Of a stretch of 64,000 bases of DNA, positions 25,877 to 37,187 are shown piece after piece. The DNA is from Sarcomyxa edulis. Taxonomy: Eukaryota > Basidiomycota > Agaricomycetes > Agaricales > Mycenaceae. The first letter of the stretch is position 1, and each line of letters starts with the position of its first letter. The stretch spans positions 682,001 to 746,000 of the forward strand of contig QUOL01000010.1 in NCBI GenBank assembly GCA_009761415.1, read 5' to 3'. The notes beneath the pieces are model-generated. The model saw only the letters and a program-made list of their open reading frames with translations. It was not told the DNA's origin and did no database searches. Made by a program: the position numbers and the translations under genes.

Positions 25877-28800
25877 ATGTCTACCCAATCCCAAGGTCGT
25901 CACTATGGGACTCGAGGGCGAGTTATCAAAGTCACTACCAACTCGTTCGCTATCACTCGGTCCGCCCACTTTGAGAAAATCGTGCATCGATAAACCTCTG
26001 ACGTGGATTTTCTACTAGACTCCCGTTAAAAACCTATACGCAGTACGATGGTACGTTGATTTTATCAGTATCAACAGGATCGTAGAATCAGATTACTGAT
26101 TTTTTCTATTCTAGTCGGTTAGTACCTCGGTTGCTGATCTGCCCGCATTCTGAACCGACGATGCATCAGTTATCACCCCGGAGGTCAAGTCAGTGGAAAA
26201 ACGACACCGTATAATCAAACAGCTCCAGATTAATATCGCGCCCGATGTTTTCAACCCGATGTCGCTCTTCGACGGGAAGGCTATACTGTTTGCCTCCAGG
26301 CCTCTTTCTCTCGCCGGTGGAGGTTCAGGAACGGCAAGTGAACATATCATTCTAGTATTAATATGTTATCTCAATCGTCTCCGTCATAGTTCAATGTATA
26401 TCTGTCGGAAGCAGCCCCACCGCCTGGCTCGACTCGTGGAATATACTCCGTTAAGCTGATGAAGAGCTCAGGCTCTACCATCACACCCGCGTGAGTATCT
26501 TCCCTTCGTGATCTCTCATGCATATTCATCGATACGGTTATCTATCAGCTCTGTGAATAATCTGATAAGCGGAGGGCCCGCATCGGGCGACACCATCACT
26601 GGCATCAATCTGATTCAGCTCCTCATCCGACAAGAGCTGAATTTGTGAGTATTCTTGTGTTCTTTCTGAAGCCCTCATTATTGATTCTATCACATAGGTC
26701 GAATCCGAGCAACGGCCGTTCTTATTTCACGCCCGACGGGCATTTGACTCTCAGAGGGGGCGTCGAGCTCTGGCGAGGATACTTCCAGTGCGTATCACCC
26801 TGTCGATTGTTATCCTTGTCGATCAAACTCATGGTTAAATGTCTCCCTTAGGAGTGTCCGCCCCACTCTGGGTAGAATGCTAGTGAACGTCGACGTATCA
26901 GTTTCGCTCGTGTAAGCTACGTAGCCTGCAATCCTTGGACATTGTTTCTCATTGTTTTTCTGCAGATACCAGAGTGGAAATATGATGGACGTTGCCTTCA
27001 GCGTCTTGGGTATTCGCGACGCTCGTGCCTTGAGCATCTCGAGGTCTGACCCCAATTTCCGCAAGCTCGAGAACCACGTCAAGAAATTATTGGTCAAAGT
27101 TCGTTTCAATCCTCGGACCAAAACCATTCGAGGCCTCCAGCCCGAGGCGGGAATGTACAAGTTCTCGAAGGATGGTCACGAAACAACCGTTGCAGTAGGA
27201 GTTCTCGAAGATCGTCGACCTTCTCTTTTTATTAATCTATCTCTCGTCTAGCAACATTACCAGGATGCATATCGCATCAGGATTGAATACCCTAGGGCCC
27301 CGGGAGTCATCTTGACAGGGAAGAACGCCCCCCATCCAGTCATTGTCCCTATGGAGCTGGTCACAATCCTTCCTGGTATGCACCATCATTTTTCACATTC
27401 CCTTTCCACAATATTCTGATATCATCGAACGCTAGGACAATTGTACAAGAAAAAACTGCCGGATCCCAGTAACCAAAACGAAGTACTCAAATTTTCGACT
27501 CTGAGGCCTTCTGAAAGGTTGAATCGCATCCAAAACGGGGTTGCCGGGTCAGCTTCTCCGGTAGGTCATATCAATATTCCCAAGGTCAACGAATTCAGTC
27601 CACCTGACGAGAAACATAGGTGCTACAATATTCTTCGTCCAGCTATATCATCGAATCCGGGATGACTATATCACCGAAGCCATTGACAATCTCGGGAAGA
27701 GTTCTTGATACTCCAAAAATGCTATATGGTTTGGGAAGTAGGCATAACGAGCTGGTGCGTTCATTCCTCTGCATTACAATCTGCAACTTCTCACCAAGCT
27801 TGACAGATTCCTGCCAACGGATCCTGGAATATGGTCTCTCAGAAGCTCAGAACTTCTGAGCAACTTACTCGTTGGGGAGTCATCAATTTTGAGCCGAATT
27901 TCACGCAACAAATGACCACCAACTTTGTCAATATGCTCTGCGATTGCTGCCACACTCTCGGTAAGTTGACCAAGTCTTTCTTGTACGCGATTCTCACTTC
28001 TTCCTTGTCTCCGATATAGGCATGCGTAAGCTGGTTTAGTGTATACATATGCCCGAATATATTCTTTAATAATTCATCTCAGATGTCGAACCGTGGAGTT
28101 ATATGGGTATGGGGAACGGACATTCCGTCGAACGGGTGCGTTATCTCTTATGGGTCACATGTTCTTCAATGACGGTTCAAATTACAGGATCTTGACCTGG
28201 CGGGTACTGCTATCTTCGAAAAAACCAGAAAAGCTCCGCGATTCATCCTGGTCATCCTCCCTTCCCATGCTGCGGAAATCCGATCGCGGACCAAGCTTTG
28301 GGGCGATGTTTCTAAAGGCAAATGTTTTCGTCTATGTTACCGTTCTTCTGTGGTCTGATTGTCTTATGCAGGTGTGGCTACCCAATGCGTCAAGGTGGAT
28401 AAACTTGCTCGTGCGAACAACCAATATGGAAACAATGTCGCCTTGAAGTAAGTACCTAGTTTGTTATATCTGATCACCAAATGTTGAACCTTCTCGAGGA
28501 TTAATGCCCGTCTCGGAGGTAACAATTCAGCGGCTCGGACACCGACCATCTTGAAGTTGCAGCAGGCGCCCTTCATGATAATGGGTGAGTACCTTTATTC
28601 TCGTTCCAACGCATTCCTGCCTCAATATGCTTGTAGGGGCTGATGTCGGTCATCCGGGACCTGGAGTCAATCGGCCTTCGGTCACAAGCTTGGTAAGACA
28701 AACGAAGTGATACAATTCGGCGGGTTCTGACCGTGAACAATCAGGTGTGGTCGCATGATGTTGACGCCACACGCTACGTTGCATTCTCTGGTGTTCAGGA

Positions 28801-29988
28801 TCCCAGGACGGAGATGATTCAAGGTCTCAAGCTCATGGTCAAGGTGCGTCCAGAATCTCGAACTAGGAGGTGTCACTGATTCTAACATATCGATATACAG
28901 AATGCTGTCTTGGCTTTCGGAGAGAAAATCAAGATGGCTCCTCGACGCGTGATATTCTTCCGTGATGGTGTCTCTGAAGGAGAGTATGAGCAAGTATGCC
29001 GTATCGAGATCAAGGATATCGAAGGTTGGTTATGTGTCCTATCTTATCAGTTTGAATGCTCTAAAATGTGCTTGCAGAGGCGTTTGCGGAAGTTTGGGCC
29101 GAAAAGGGCATTCGTGAGCCTCTTCCTCTCCTGACCTTCCTCGTTGTAGGCAAACGGCAAGTCATCTATCTAAGTTCTCAGATTGAAGCTGATATCTGTG
29201 ATTTCCATAGGCATCATATCCGGTTCATGCCTCAGCAACCACAGTGAGTGTCATGCACATAGTCAACCATAACTGTTCCAAAATAACACTCTTTTAGGGA
29301 TGCGGACAGATCAGGTAATTGTCCTGCGGGCTTCGTGGCTGACAACGGTCTTTCGAGCCCAAATACATTCGATTTTTACCTACAAAGTCACGGTGGTCTT
29401 CTTGGAAGTAAGTCCTCTCTAGAAATAACACGTTGGCCCATTGCTCATTATGAATCTCAGCGAGCCGCCCCAGTCGTACGTTCAAGTCCCAGTCTGTCAT
29501 TGATCTTCTCATTCACCGTGTTCTTCTAGACTACATCGTTTTAAAAGACGATAATTTTGCGAGCAATGTGGACGAGTAAGCTTGAGCTCTTCTCATGTAA
29601 CTAATGTCTCAATTATTTGCTTACAGTTTGCAAGAGCTGTCTTTCGCTTTATGCCACGTCTATGCCAAGGCCACAAGGTCTGTTTCCATCCCCGCACCCG
29701 TTTATTGTGAGTGTCTTGTCCACCATGCCCTTTTTCTTCGAGAGCTGATGGAATTCTCGATAGATGCCGATGTACGTCAATTATGTCAGTGCTGACATAC
29801 CATATGTACTGATCTCAGCCATATAGCTCGTCTGTTCGCGGGCCATTTTCTACTTTGATACACAGTTGAACTTTGCTGACGACTCGACTGTGCTAAGTGG
29901 ATCTACCCCACCCTTCGACCTCAAGAAATGGAAGGATGGGTATCATGACATCCACTCGATCTTGAACAAATCAATGTACTTCTTGTAG
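25877..29988 (+). CDS. Argonaute protein (RNA silencing), paralogue 1
   Basis: This is a core RNAi effector that binds small RNAs and targets complementary transcripts. The start ATG at 25877 leads to YGTRGRVIKVTTNSFAITR, then LPLKTYTQYDVITPEVK (N domain), FNPMSLFDGKAILFAS, a PAZ-type middle (NVDVSVSLVYQSGNMMDVAF, then IEYPRAPGVI), a linker (LRPSERLNRIQNGV), and the MID/PIWI half. PIWI motifs are MIMGADVGHPGPG (catalytic Asp 1), RVIFFRDGVSEGEYEQV (catalytic Asp 2) and PAPVYYADLVCSRA (last catalytic position Asp). The protein ends LNKSMYFL. About 20 short introns were inferred. These include a probable GC-AG intron at 26334-26389 and an 8-nt microexon at 29764-29771. Every junction I checked closes, so the gene looks intact. 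Confidence 0.94.
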
Positions 29989-30497
29989 CTGCCCATCGTT
30001 ATCGTTCGCATAGCAGATCATTTACTTGTACTTGTAGTTTTGACACCTGATGACTGAATACTATGATACCGTTTCTTGTTGCACCGTACAAAACATCTTC
30101 GCAGCACTGTTAGCTGTACTGATATTCATCTACATCAAGTCTGAGACACGCTGGTAACGAGAATTCCATTTGTTCTAGTCGTGCTAATGGGCAGCGCGTA
30201 ACTATTAAACGAAGATATGAAGTCCCTAAAGGGGCATGTACATGGCCGTGTCGTGTATTTACAGATCTGTTACTGAAACTGACCATCGACGCCGCAATGC
30301 ACTAAGGATACCGCTCTTGTCCGGAAGTGCCCATATTGGACTGGACTATCGAAGCTTGGAAGTAACAGATAAATACCTCCTTCGCAACACACAATAGAAA
30401 GGATAGACATATACTCACCGATCGAATGAGCCTCAGTCATATGAATACGATGATTTGATATCACTTTATGAACAAACAAAGTAGCTTGTTTCGGGAA
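29989..30497. other. Convergent 3' flanks, no supported gene
   Basis: Between the 3' ends of Argonaute 1 and the minus-strand hypothetical gene. The minus-strand frame at 30270-30479 has no motif. Confidence 0.5.
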
Positions 30498-31353
30498 CTA
30501 TCTTCGTGTAAACCCATGCAGCGGTAAAGACGTTCTACCGGAGATCGAAGGAATCTGGCGAGAGCGCGAGTGGCGAATATTTGGGCTGACCCAAGTCAAA
30601 GAATTGGAGTGCGTGTCAGTGGAGCGCAGTCGTTTTTGCGCCACGATAACCGCACTGTCGTCCCCGTCGTCTATTATGTCATATTTCCGTTTTTGAGCCG
30701 GTCGTCTGGTATACGGAGGATGGGAAAGATCTTCGTCGCAGTCTGGCAACTGTTCGAATTGTAGGAAGGTAGGGGAGTGATAAGGGAGAGGAATGGGTGC
30801 GACGATAGGCGCATTGCAGACGACATGCACTGAGGTCTGAGATAGATGAGGCGAAGGCGATGTGGAATTTTCTGTGTCGGCTGACGACGAAGGAGAAGGT
30901 GGGACTGTTTGGGTTCTTCCAAGTAAATCACTGCGGCAAAAAGGGTGAATTGTTGGGTAGGGAAGACTCACATTTCAATTGCGGCACCTGTATTCGCGGA
31001 TACATCAACTCATTGACATCGTCAGATTTATTATAGGACGGGAGCAGTGTATCCCACGGTGGAGATGAGAATTCGAAGAGGTGCGATTGAGAGTGTGTGA
31101 ATGGTGCGGACTGAGAGGATTGTAAGCCACTAGCCGGCAAATTAGACCATCGGGGACCGCGGACACTGTGCTGACCAGCATGCGAAGAAGTCAGGCATCC
31201 ATCTCGTGGATCGCAAGTCGTCGAAAGACCGAGGTCGTTAGTACTGGTAGAATTGGAATATATAGACGTCGATGGCCATCTATCGTATATCGAGGGATTA
31301 AAAGATACATCACCGAGAGGCGAGTACTGAAAGTCAAAAGATGAGCTCGACAT
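30498..31353 (-). CDS. Hypothetical Ser/Pro-rich protein with basic nuclear-localisation-like segment
   Basis: I do not recognise this protein. The start is taken at ATG 31353 (MSSSSFDFQYSPLGD). The first exon is rich in Ser, Pro and Thr. The frame of the second exon joins if the donor near 31009 (gtatcc) is used, giving NELIDLLGRTQTVPPSPS. The second half contains YTRRPAQKRKYDIIDDGDD, a bipartite-like basic segment followed by an acidic one, and ends SLPLHGFTRR. These features suggest a disordered nuclear regulator, but that is inference. A coding-like block upstream (31429-31875) may be its N-terminal part; if so the gene is longer. Confidence 0.55.
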
Positions 31354-31428
31354 GAAGCTGAGAGGGATTATCTGTTCGGGTCCAACTGGGGGTGGGTGGC
31401 GAGAATGAGGGGCGAAAACGGGCACCTG

Positions 31429-31875
31429 CTACGGAGCATTCCAGCTTATATTGGGGACCTGGAGTGAGACGGTCACGGTGACACAATCGCGATATACCCG
31501 TGAGTGTGAGCGCCCTTGGACCAGGTACGTAAAGGGATAGTCCGAATGCAATTTAGAATTCCCCAGGGCGCCGCATGGGTAATAGTGTCGGCACAAGAGA
31601 GGTTTTGCATGGAAGCAGATCTGAAATGACAACGAAACACCTGGAATTCAGCGTTCTGGGACATCTATTTCCAGGACGTATCGCCACGGCCATAGATAGG
31701 CAGGCACTGGTTGGTTAAAATCAGTCCAAAAGACATATCTGCGGATGACATTTCGGTAGATTTCAGACATCAACGCCTCAGAAGAAATCAAGAGAGTTTC
31801 AAAGATAGAAAATGGCGAAATCATGATAGGGAGCCGGAGCCAAGAGGCTGAAGCTGGGGCTGGCCATGTCCGCAT
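31429..31875 (-). CDS. Possible upstream exons or separate small gene
   Basis: From ATG 31875 one frame runs through FETLLISSEALMSEIYRNVI and RRYVFWTDFNQPVPAYLWPW. A 57-nt GT-AG intron (gtcctg...tttcag) removes an in-frame TGA and joins to ICFHAKPLLCRHYYPCGAL and on to VYRDCVTVTVSLQ. The block then meets a TAG just before the hypothetical gene downstream. A 33-nt intron could bridge it, which is very short for this genome. It may be the N-terminus of that gene or an independent short gene. No family recognised. Confidence 0.35.
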
Positions 31876-32132
31876 TCAGAAAAAATTCAACTCCGATCAC
31901 TTTCATCTAACTTGCATCACCCTTCCTCGGTCTGGCAAGGCACTCGACCACCAGCTTTTCGTTCAATTCTCTGACTGTTGCCATCTGATCTCACCATCCC
32001 AATACACCTGCTATTCTCCTTTCATCATCTCTCAAACAACTCCAGGTAAGCGGTGGAAATCGCCATAGCCACAAAACCGGACTCATCAGCTGCACGACTC
32101 GTTAGATCACACGGAGACCCACAAAATTTTAA
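31876..32132. promoter_or_regulatory. Upstream region of the mL49 gene
   Basis: Non-coding interval between the divergent minus-strand block and mL49. Inferred promoter by layout only. Confidence 0.35.
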
Positions 32133-32667
32133 ATGCAATCATCAATACGCAGGCTTAGTTCTCTTGTACAACCCCTCGTTGTCCCTGGTCGACTTCTTAT
32201 CCCAAACACGCGGGAACAATCGCGGCTTTACACGACCCGACAACGTACTGGACGCGTCTCTACACCCACATCCTCCGCGGACGATTCTCGACCTCCACAG
32301 ATCGTTCAATACCCCTATTTTGTACCCCGCAATACCCTTGGCTCTTTGCCTGTATACACGGATGTTCGGAACGCTGGTGGACGCTACATGGTTCTGATAC
32401 GAAACATAGAAGGAAACGCAGATGTAAGCTGGACGTTCAAGCTCGCGATTTGTTGGCGATACCATGGACTTGTAACTGACGTCCTTCCTTTCTAATCTCG
32501 TAATGCTAAAGGCTCTCGCGAAAGACCTTACGTCCACTCTATTTCCAAAAGACACTCCGGAGGCGTCAAGAATTAGGGCTGTGGTGCATCGTTCGAAGCA
32601 CTTGGTGCTAAGTGGCGGCTATTGGAAGAACCAGGTGACGGAGTGGCTGAGAGCGAAAGGTTTCTAG
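32133..32667 (+). CDS. IMG2: Mitochondrial large ribosomal subunit protein mL49 (Img2-like)
   Basis: This is a component of the mitochondrial 54S ribosomal subunit. The two exons are 32133-32423 and 32512-32667, giving 148 residues. The N-terminus MQSSIRRLSSLVQPLVVPGR is Arg/Ser-rich without acidic residues, as expected for a mitochondrial presequence. The mature part carries PYFVPRNTLGSLPVYTDVRN, LIRNIEGNADALAKDL and the C-terminal block GGYWKNQVTEWLRAKGF, the signature end of the mL49/Img2 family. Confidence 0.88.
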
Positions 32668-33781
32668 CTATCTCTTCTGTCACGGTCTGTCTATTATTAT
32701 TTCTCGCAGTCAGATGAATAATACATCTCTTCATCGGCCAAGATTACCCTTCATCACGCATGTCATCCAGGCCAAGGCAAGGGATGCGATAACCATCCTT
32801 CGGAACTTGGATAACTAAAGATTGAGCGAGTGCCGTTGAATCAGTATCGCAGCCCCATGACCTGGGATATTCCGCTTCCGAAGTTCTTCTGCGTAGTGGG
32901 AGGAGTGTGCGACTACGTTCGCAGCACCGGTTGAAATGACAACTCTACCCACAGCGACAAATCGAGACATGTGTTGACATGCAGGCCGACCGTGCTGTTC
33001 TCATATCGCCAGTCTGCCGCACTTAAATGAGGCCTTCTAAGAGGAAGTCCCATATCCTGATGGTCAGTTCTTTCTTGCCATGCTGGTTCCTTGATGTTCG
33101 CTCGGACCCAGTCAAATCCAGAAGAACAGAATCGTACTACATAAGTATGATGGTATGTATGACTGATCAACTAGTCTGGCCAGCGAGCACAAGGAACGCA
33201 CGAATGATGGACTCGAGTTCCCTCGCTTATGAGAACGGCAAGAAACATCGTATGCACCCTCAATCTTAGTCTCAAACACGAGTCTGAGAATGGAGGTACG
33301 CCTGCTGTGTCTGTTTATAGAGCTAAAACATCTCACTCGGCCATGGTCTTTGTATACTGCCTATCTATGATTGACACGAACATGAATTGTGACGCAACGG
33401 AACGTTTGAGCGGCCTTTGACGGGTTACTTATCAAAAGACTTACAGGTCATGGAATATCTAGGAGACCCCAGCCATGGGGATAGGTATACATTTTTGATG
33501 TCGTCCGAGTTGTCGTGTCATTTACATAGCAGGTCAACAGCGGGTAACAAACTTAGGTACGGTAGAACTGCAATGGCGATGCCTCCCCGTATCCTCCCTC
33601 TTATTCTTAGCACGCAATTATGTGTATTGCTAGTTGGATATAGGATCAGCAAATGAAATCGTTATGGATTGTAATTACGAGAGGTCCCGCAGGTCCAGGG
33701 CTGCAGCCGAGTCACCTCTGATTAGATTAAAATATAAAATAATTTACCGCGATCTGACTCTGACTTTTGACTCTCACCGCA
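32668..33781. other. Intergenic, 1.1 kb without a supported gene
   Basis: Several short frames on both strands (for example minus 32913-33170 and plus 33417-33656) lack motifs. The right end is the PDX1 promoter region. No repeat or RNA gene seen. Confidence 0.5.
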
Positions 33782-35346
33782 ATGACCACCCCCGCTGCTA
33801 CGACCACAGTCCCCTCCGCCACACCAGCTGTCAATGGCACATCAGGCTCTCCAGCCCCAGCCCGCTCAGCGCAGCTCCAGAGAGATACAGGAAGTAGCAG
33901 TTTAGGGACTTTCGGGGTGTGACGTGATCTCCTGATCTTCCGTAGACTTCCCCATCTCTGACGCCCGTGTATTATAGGTTAAATCCGGTCTGGCTCAGAT
34001 GTTAAAAGTTAGTATGGATCCTCCAACTTGATCTTCGTACTGACGGACCATGGCCGCTTTCTAACGTACAGGGTGGGGTAAGCAACTCCGTTTAGTCTTC
34101 GCTCCTGAAACCCCGCTAAGAGCAATTCGCAGGTCATAATGGATGTTATCAATCCTGAGCAGGCTCGCATCGCAGAAGAGGCGGGTGCCTGTGCTGTGAT
34201 GGCGTTGGAAAGAGTACCGGCAGACATCAGGGTCGAAGGCGGTGTGGCCAGGATGGTCTGTGCATCGGTCTATCCTCCTCCGATGGCTACTGAAGACATT
34301 ACAGAGTGACCCTCAGATGATAAAAGCCATCGTGGATGCTGTGACCATTCCCGTTATGGCCAAAGTGCGCATCGGACACTTTGTAGAAGCTCAGGTATGT
34401 GCTGTGTACGTTTTTTTACGAGCATTGCATCTACAGTAGCTCAGCATTATCATTAGATCCTCCAAGCCATCGGAGTCGATTATATTGATGAATCTGAGGT
34501 TCTTACTCCCGCCGACGAGGAGTTCCATATCAACAAGCATCCCTTCAAAATTCCCTTTGTCTGCGGAGCGCGTAATTTGGGAGAAGCTCTCCGTCGGATA
34601 TCCGAAGGCGCCGCGTTCATTCGTACTAAAGGGGAAGCAGGTACCGGTAACGTGGTAGAAGCTGTAAGACACGAGAGACAGGTTATGAGTGAAATTAGGC
34701 GAGCTAGTGTCATGACCGAAGAAGAGCTTTATGTCTTTGCAAAAGAGATCGGAGCGCCACTTCATTTGTTGAAGGAAACGGCTAGGCTGAAGAGGCGAGA
34801 CTTGCGTCTCATCCGTATGACTATGGCTGACTGTATTTCTTGTGACAGGCTGCCGGTCGTCAACTTTGCGGCTGGAGGAATTGCCACTCCTGCTGACGCT
34901 GCCTTGATGATGCAGTTGGGATGCGACGGAGGTGAGTATCTTGTCCTATAACAGATCATGTTGCTGATTTATCTTCTCGCGTATGTTAGTCTTCGTTGGC
35001 TCTGGCATCTTCCATGTATGTACAACATTTCAAGTGTCTGGAGGCTCCTACTAATGATCTGGTTCTAGTCGGGCGACCCAGCGAAACGAGCTCGTGCTAT
35101 CGTACAAGCAGTAAGCACCTACGCCTTCCTCTTCTTTCTACATCTTCTCACATACCCATCACAGGTGACGCACTACAACAACCCAAAAATACTTGCGGAG
35201 GTAGACTCGTATATCTCTATCTTTTCCCATTATCTCCCATTGACATTCTATCGACGCAGGTATCCGAAAACTTGGGTGAGGCCATGGTCGGCCTGACTAT
35301 TGATGCCAACCTGAAGGGTGGTCGTCTCGCGGGACGCGGCGTGTAA
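33782..35346 (+). CDS. PDX1: Pyridoxal 5'-phosphate synthase subunit Pdx1/Snz1
   Basis: This enzyme makes vitamin B6 (PLP) from ribose 5-phosphate, glyceraldehyde 3-phosphate and ammonia supplied by the Pdx2/Sno glutaminase. From ATG 33782 a Thr/Pro/Ala leader precedes the TIM-barrel core. The motifs are [125 protein letters not shown] and [12 protein letters not shown], with the catalytic Lys residues in place. It ends GGRLAGRGV. Eight or so introns were inferred. One flanks a 6-nt microexon (34072-34077, Gly-Gly), and one is a probable GC-AG intron (34795-34848) splitting KR|LPVVNF. Expected to be cytosolic. Confidence 0.95.
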
Positions 35347-35659
35347 TTGTGAGTATCGGGATGTATCTAAATAAAGCAGAACCTTCGTATATATATGGGT
35401 CACTGGCAGGAAGGTAGTATATAAAAAGAGTACAATCACGGGTGGGATTCGTGTAATATCTGGAAATCATATTGCAATGACTGTATTTAGGACCAGAATT
35501 GAGAGGTGAGAGGTGAGAAACTTGATGATTCGAGCTGTGAACGTTGAACGTTTGCACGGTTAGCTGAACGCTCTTCCATAATCCTCGGGAAAAAACAAGC
35601 TCAAATATCTATATGTGAAGCTGCCCGTATCATATCGGATAATTTGAACTGATTCAACA
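35347..35659. other. Interval between PDX1 and the tRNA gene
   Basis: PDX1 3' flank and sequence upstream of tRNA-Asp. A short direct repeat gagaggtgagaggtgaga occurs near 35500. Nothing else seen. Confidence 0.45.
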
Positions 35660-35757
35660 TCTCTGTTCGTATATCGGTTAGTACACGCGCCTGTCATTGC
35701 GCATTGTGCCTTTGCTCTTGAACGCGCGAAAGCTGGGTTCGATTCCCAGACAGAGAG
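35660..35757 (+). tRNA. tRNA-Asp (GTC) with an intron
   Basis: The 7-bp acceptor stem TCTCTGT/ACAGAGA is perfect, with G as discriminator. The D-arm region is GTATATCGGTTAGTAC. The anticodon stem CGCGC/GCGCG encloses CTGTCA, so the anticodon is GTC. An intron of about 26 nt follows the base 3' of the anticodon. The T-arm CTGGG-TTCGATT-CCCAG is perfect and provides the B box. Confidence 0.92.
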
Positions 35758-35978
35758 TAACATTTTTGCACTGCGAAATATTGGATGCAACAAATCGCAC
35801 CCTTCACGTTTTCTTTTTTATAAGCAACAATAGGTCCATTGTGCTTTCTATCGACCGCACAGACTACATAGGATTCGGCATACTTCCCAAGAAACATTGG
35901 CAACTCGAATACTCATAGTAAGCTTTGAAGCTCGAGTTTCTTCCTCACTCGCATCGAGAAAAACGCAATAGATATAAA

Positions 35979-37025
35979 TCATGGATTTCGGGTATCGGAT
36001 TGATCAACGACTGACACGGGCTCATGCTCATGCTCATGCTCCTCCAACCACTTCCGAACATCCTTCTTGTGTACCATCCCCACCACCCTCGTCTCGTCTT
36101 CAACGTTCCTAGGACGGTATAGACGCATGATATATCCACAGACACTCCATACGTCCTCCCATGATGCATCGAAGAGTTCCCACCAGCAGTTCGGCGGTGT
36201 TGATGGAAGGGAGATGTCGAGATGTCGGATGGCTAGGAGGATGGCGGCGCTGACTATGGTAGGGACTGGGTATAAAGCGTAAACAGGTGTTTGTAGTCTG
36301 GGATGACATGATGTTAGTTCTTGATAATACTTCAGTAGGCTGGAGCTTACGCGTCATTGAGGTACCCCCAGGCCCGAGTACAAGCGTCTCCACGGCTAGT
36401 CAAGCCTAGTAGCCGCAGATAATTGACGAGCGTTCCATACGGTAGAACGACGTGTACGTTGAAGCCCAGACGTTTCAGTATCTGCATCTCTGCTACTACG
36501 AGGGCATCCTTCAGGTCATAAAAGGTGGAACCGAAATACGACATGGGTGCGTATTTAAATTCTGTTGTGGTATTGGACAGAGCGTGTGTTGCGCGTTGAA
36601 GGAGTAGGTCGTATACATTGATGAGATCGCGCATTCGGAGGGGACATTCCTCCAGTTTCGATGCTAGGTATAAAGCTCCCATTCCTATGTCCTGTTACGG
36701 AGGATTAATTCTCATTCTTGTTGATGCATTATGTGCTCACCCCGATGCCAAACTGTTTCATGGACGTTACGAACCAGAATCTATGGAACAATATTTGAGC
36801 TGTCGCTACTGCGACCTGTTTCCTGTTCTCGTACACAGGTTCAGAAAGGCAGGGATGGACTGAATAACTTTGACATTACTGTTTTAACAAAATGCCTGCT
36901 TGGTGGATGAGTTTGCAACCGTAAGCTCTGAGGTCTTCTTCCAAACTTTCGGGAATGCCATCTTCTGCCGAGGGTGTTCTTTCTATTTGAGACAAGGATG
37001 CTAATGGATACAAGGCGGTGGACAT
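35979..37025 (-). CDS. Cyclin L-like transcription/splicing cyclin
   Basis: This is a cyclin-box protein of the cyclin L type, partners of CDK11-like kinases in transcription and pre-mRNA splicing. The start ATG at 37025 gives YPLASLSQIERTPSAEDGIP and SLEEDLRAYGCKLIHQAGIL. Splicing then adds KQVAVATAQILFHRFWFVTS, MKQFGIGDIGMGALYLASKL, EECPLRMRDLINVYD, QILKRLGFNVHVVLPYGTLV, an AWGYLND junction, and SLPSTPPNCWWELFDASWED. It ends in VRKWLEEHEHEHEPV and a short tail. Three or four introns were removed and all junctions close. The two cyclin folds are complete, but the protein lacks the long Arg/Ser C-terminus of animal cyclin L. The gene is head to head (163 bp) with an Arg-rich gene. Confidence 0.88.
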
Positions 37026-37187
37026 TGCAGCTGGAGGAGGTGTACGATCATGAACGTTTGAGTTCTAGATCGAAGAGCTCGAGGAAGCCCTTGCCAAACA
37101 GGACCAAAAAACCCATCGAAATTTCAAAATCGTCCGCAAATATCTTTCAACTGCAACACCCTCCTAAGCTCAACCGCTAACGAACAA
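37026..37187. promoter_or_regulatory. Bidirectional promoter, cyclin L-like / Arg-rich gene
   Basis: Only 162 bp separate the two divergent start codons, so the core promoters must overlap or abut. No obvious TATA box. Confidence 0.5.

Noticed and set aside
26100..26169. Apparent in-frame TGA in Argonaute 1 near 26150, suggesting a pseudogene
   Set aside because: The stop lies inside an intron from 26051 to 26169. Splicing gives QYDVITPEVK, the expected conserved sequence.
32913..33170. 85-codon minus-strand ORF in the mL49-PDX1 gap
   Set aside because: Motif-free and isolated.
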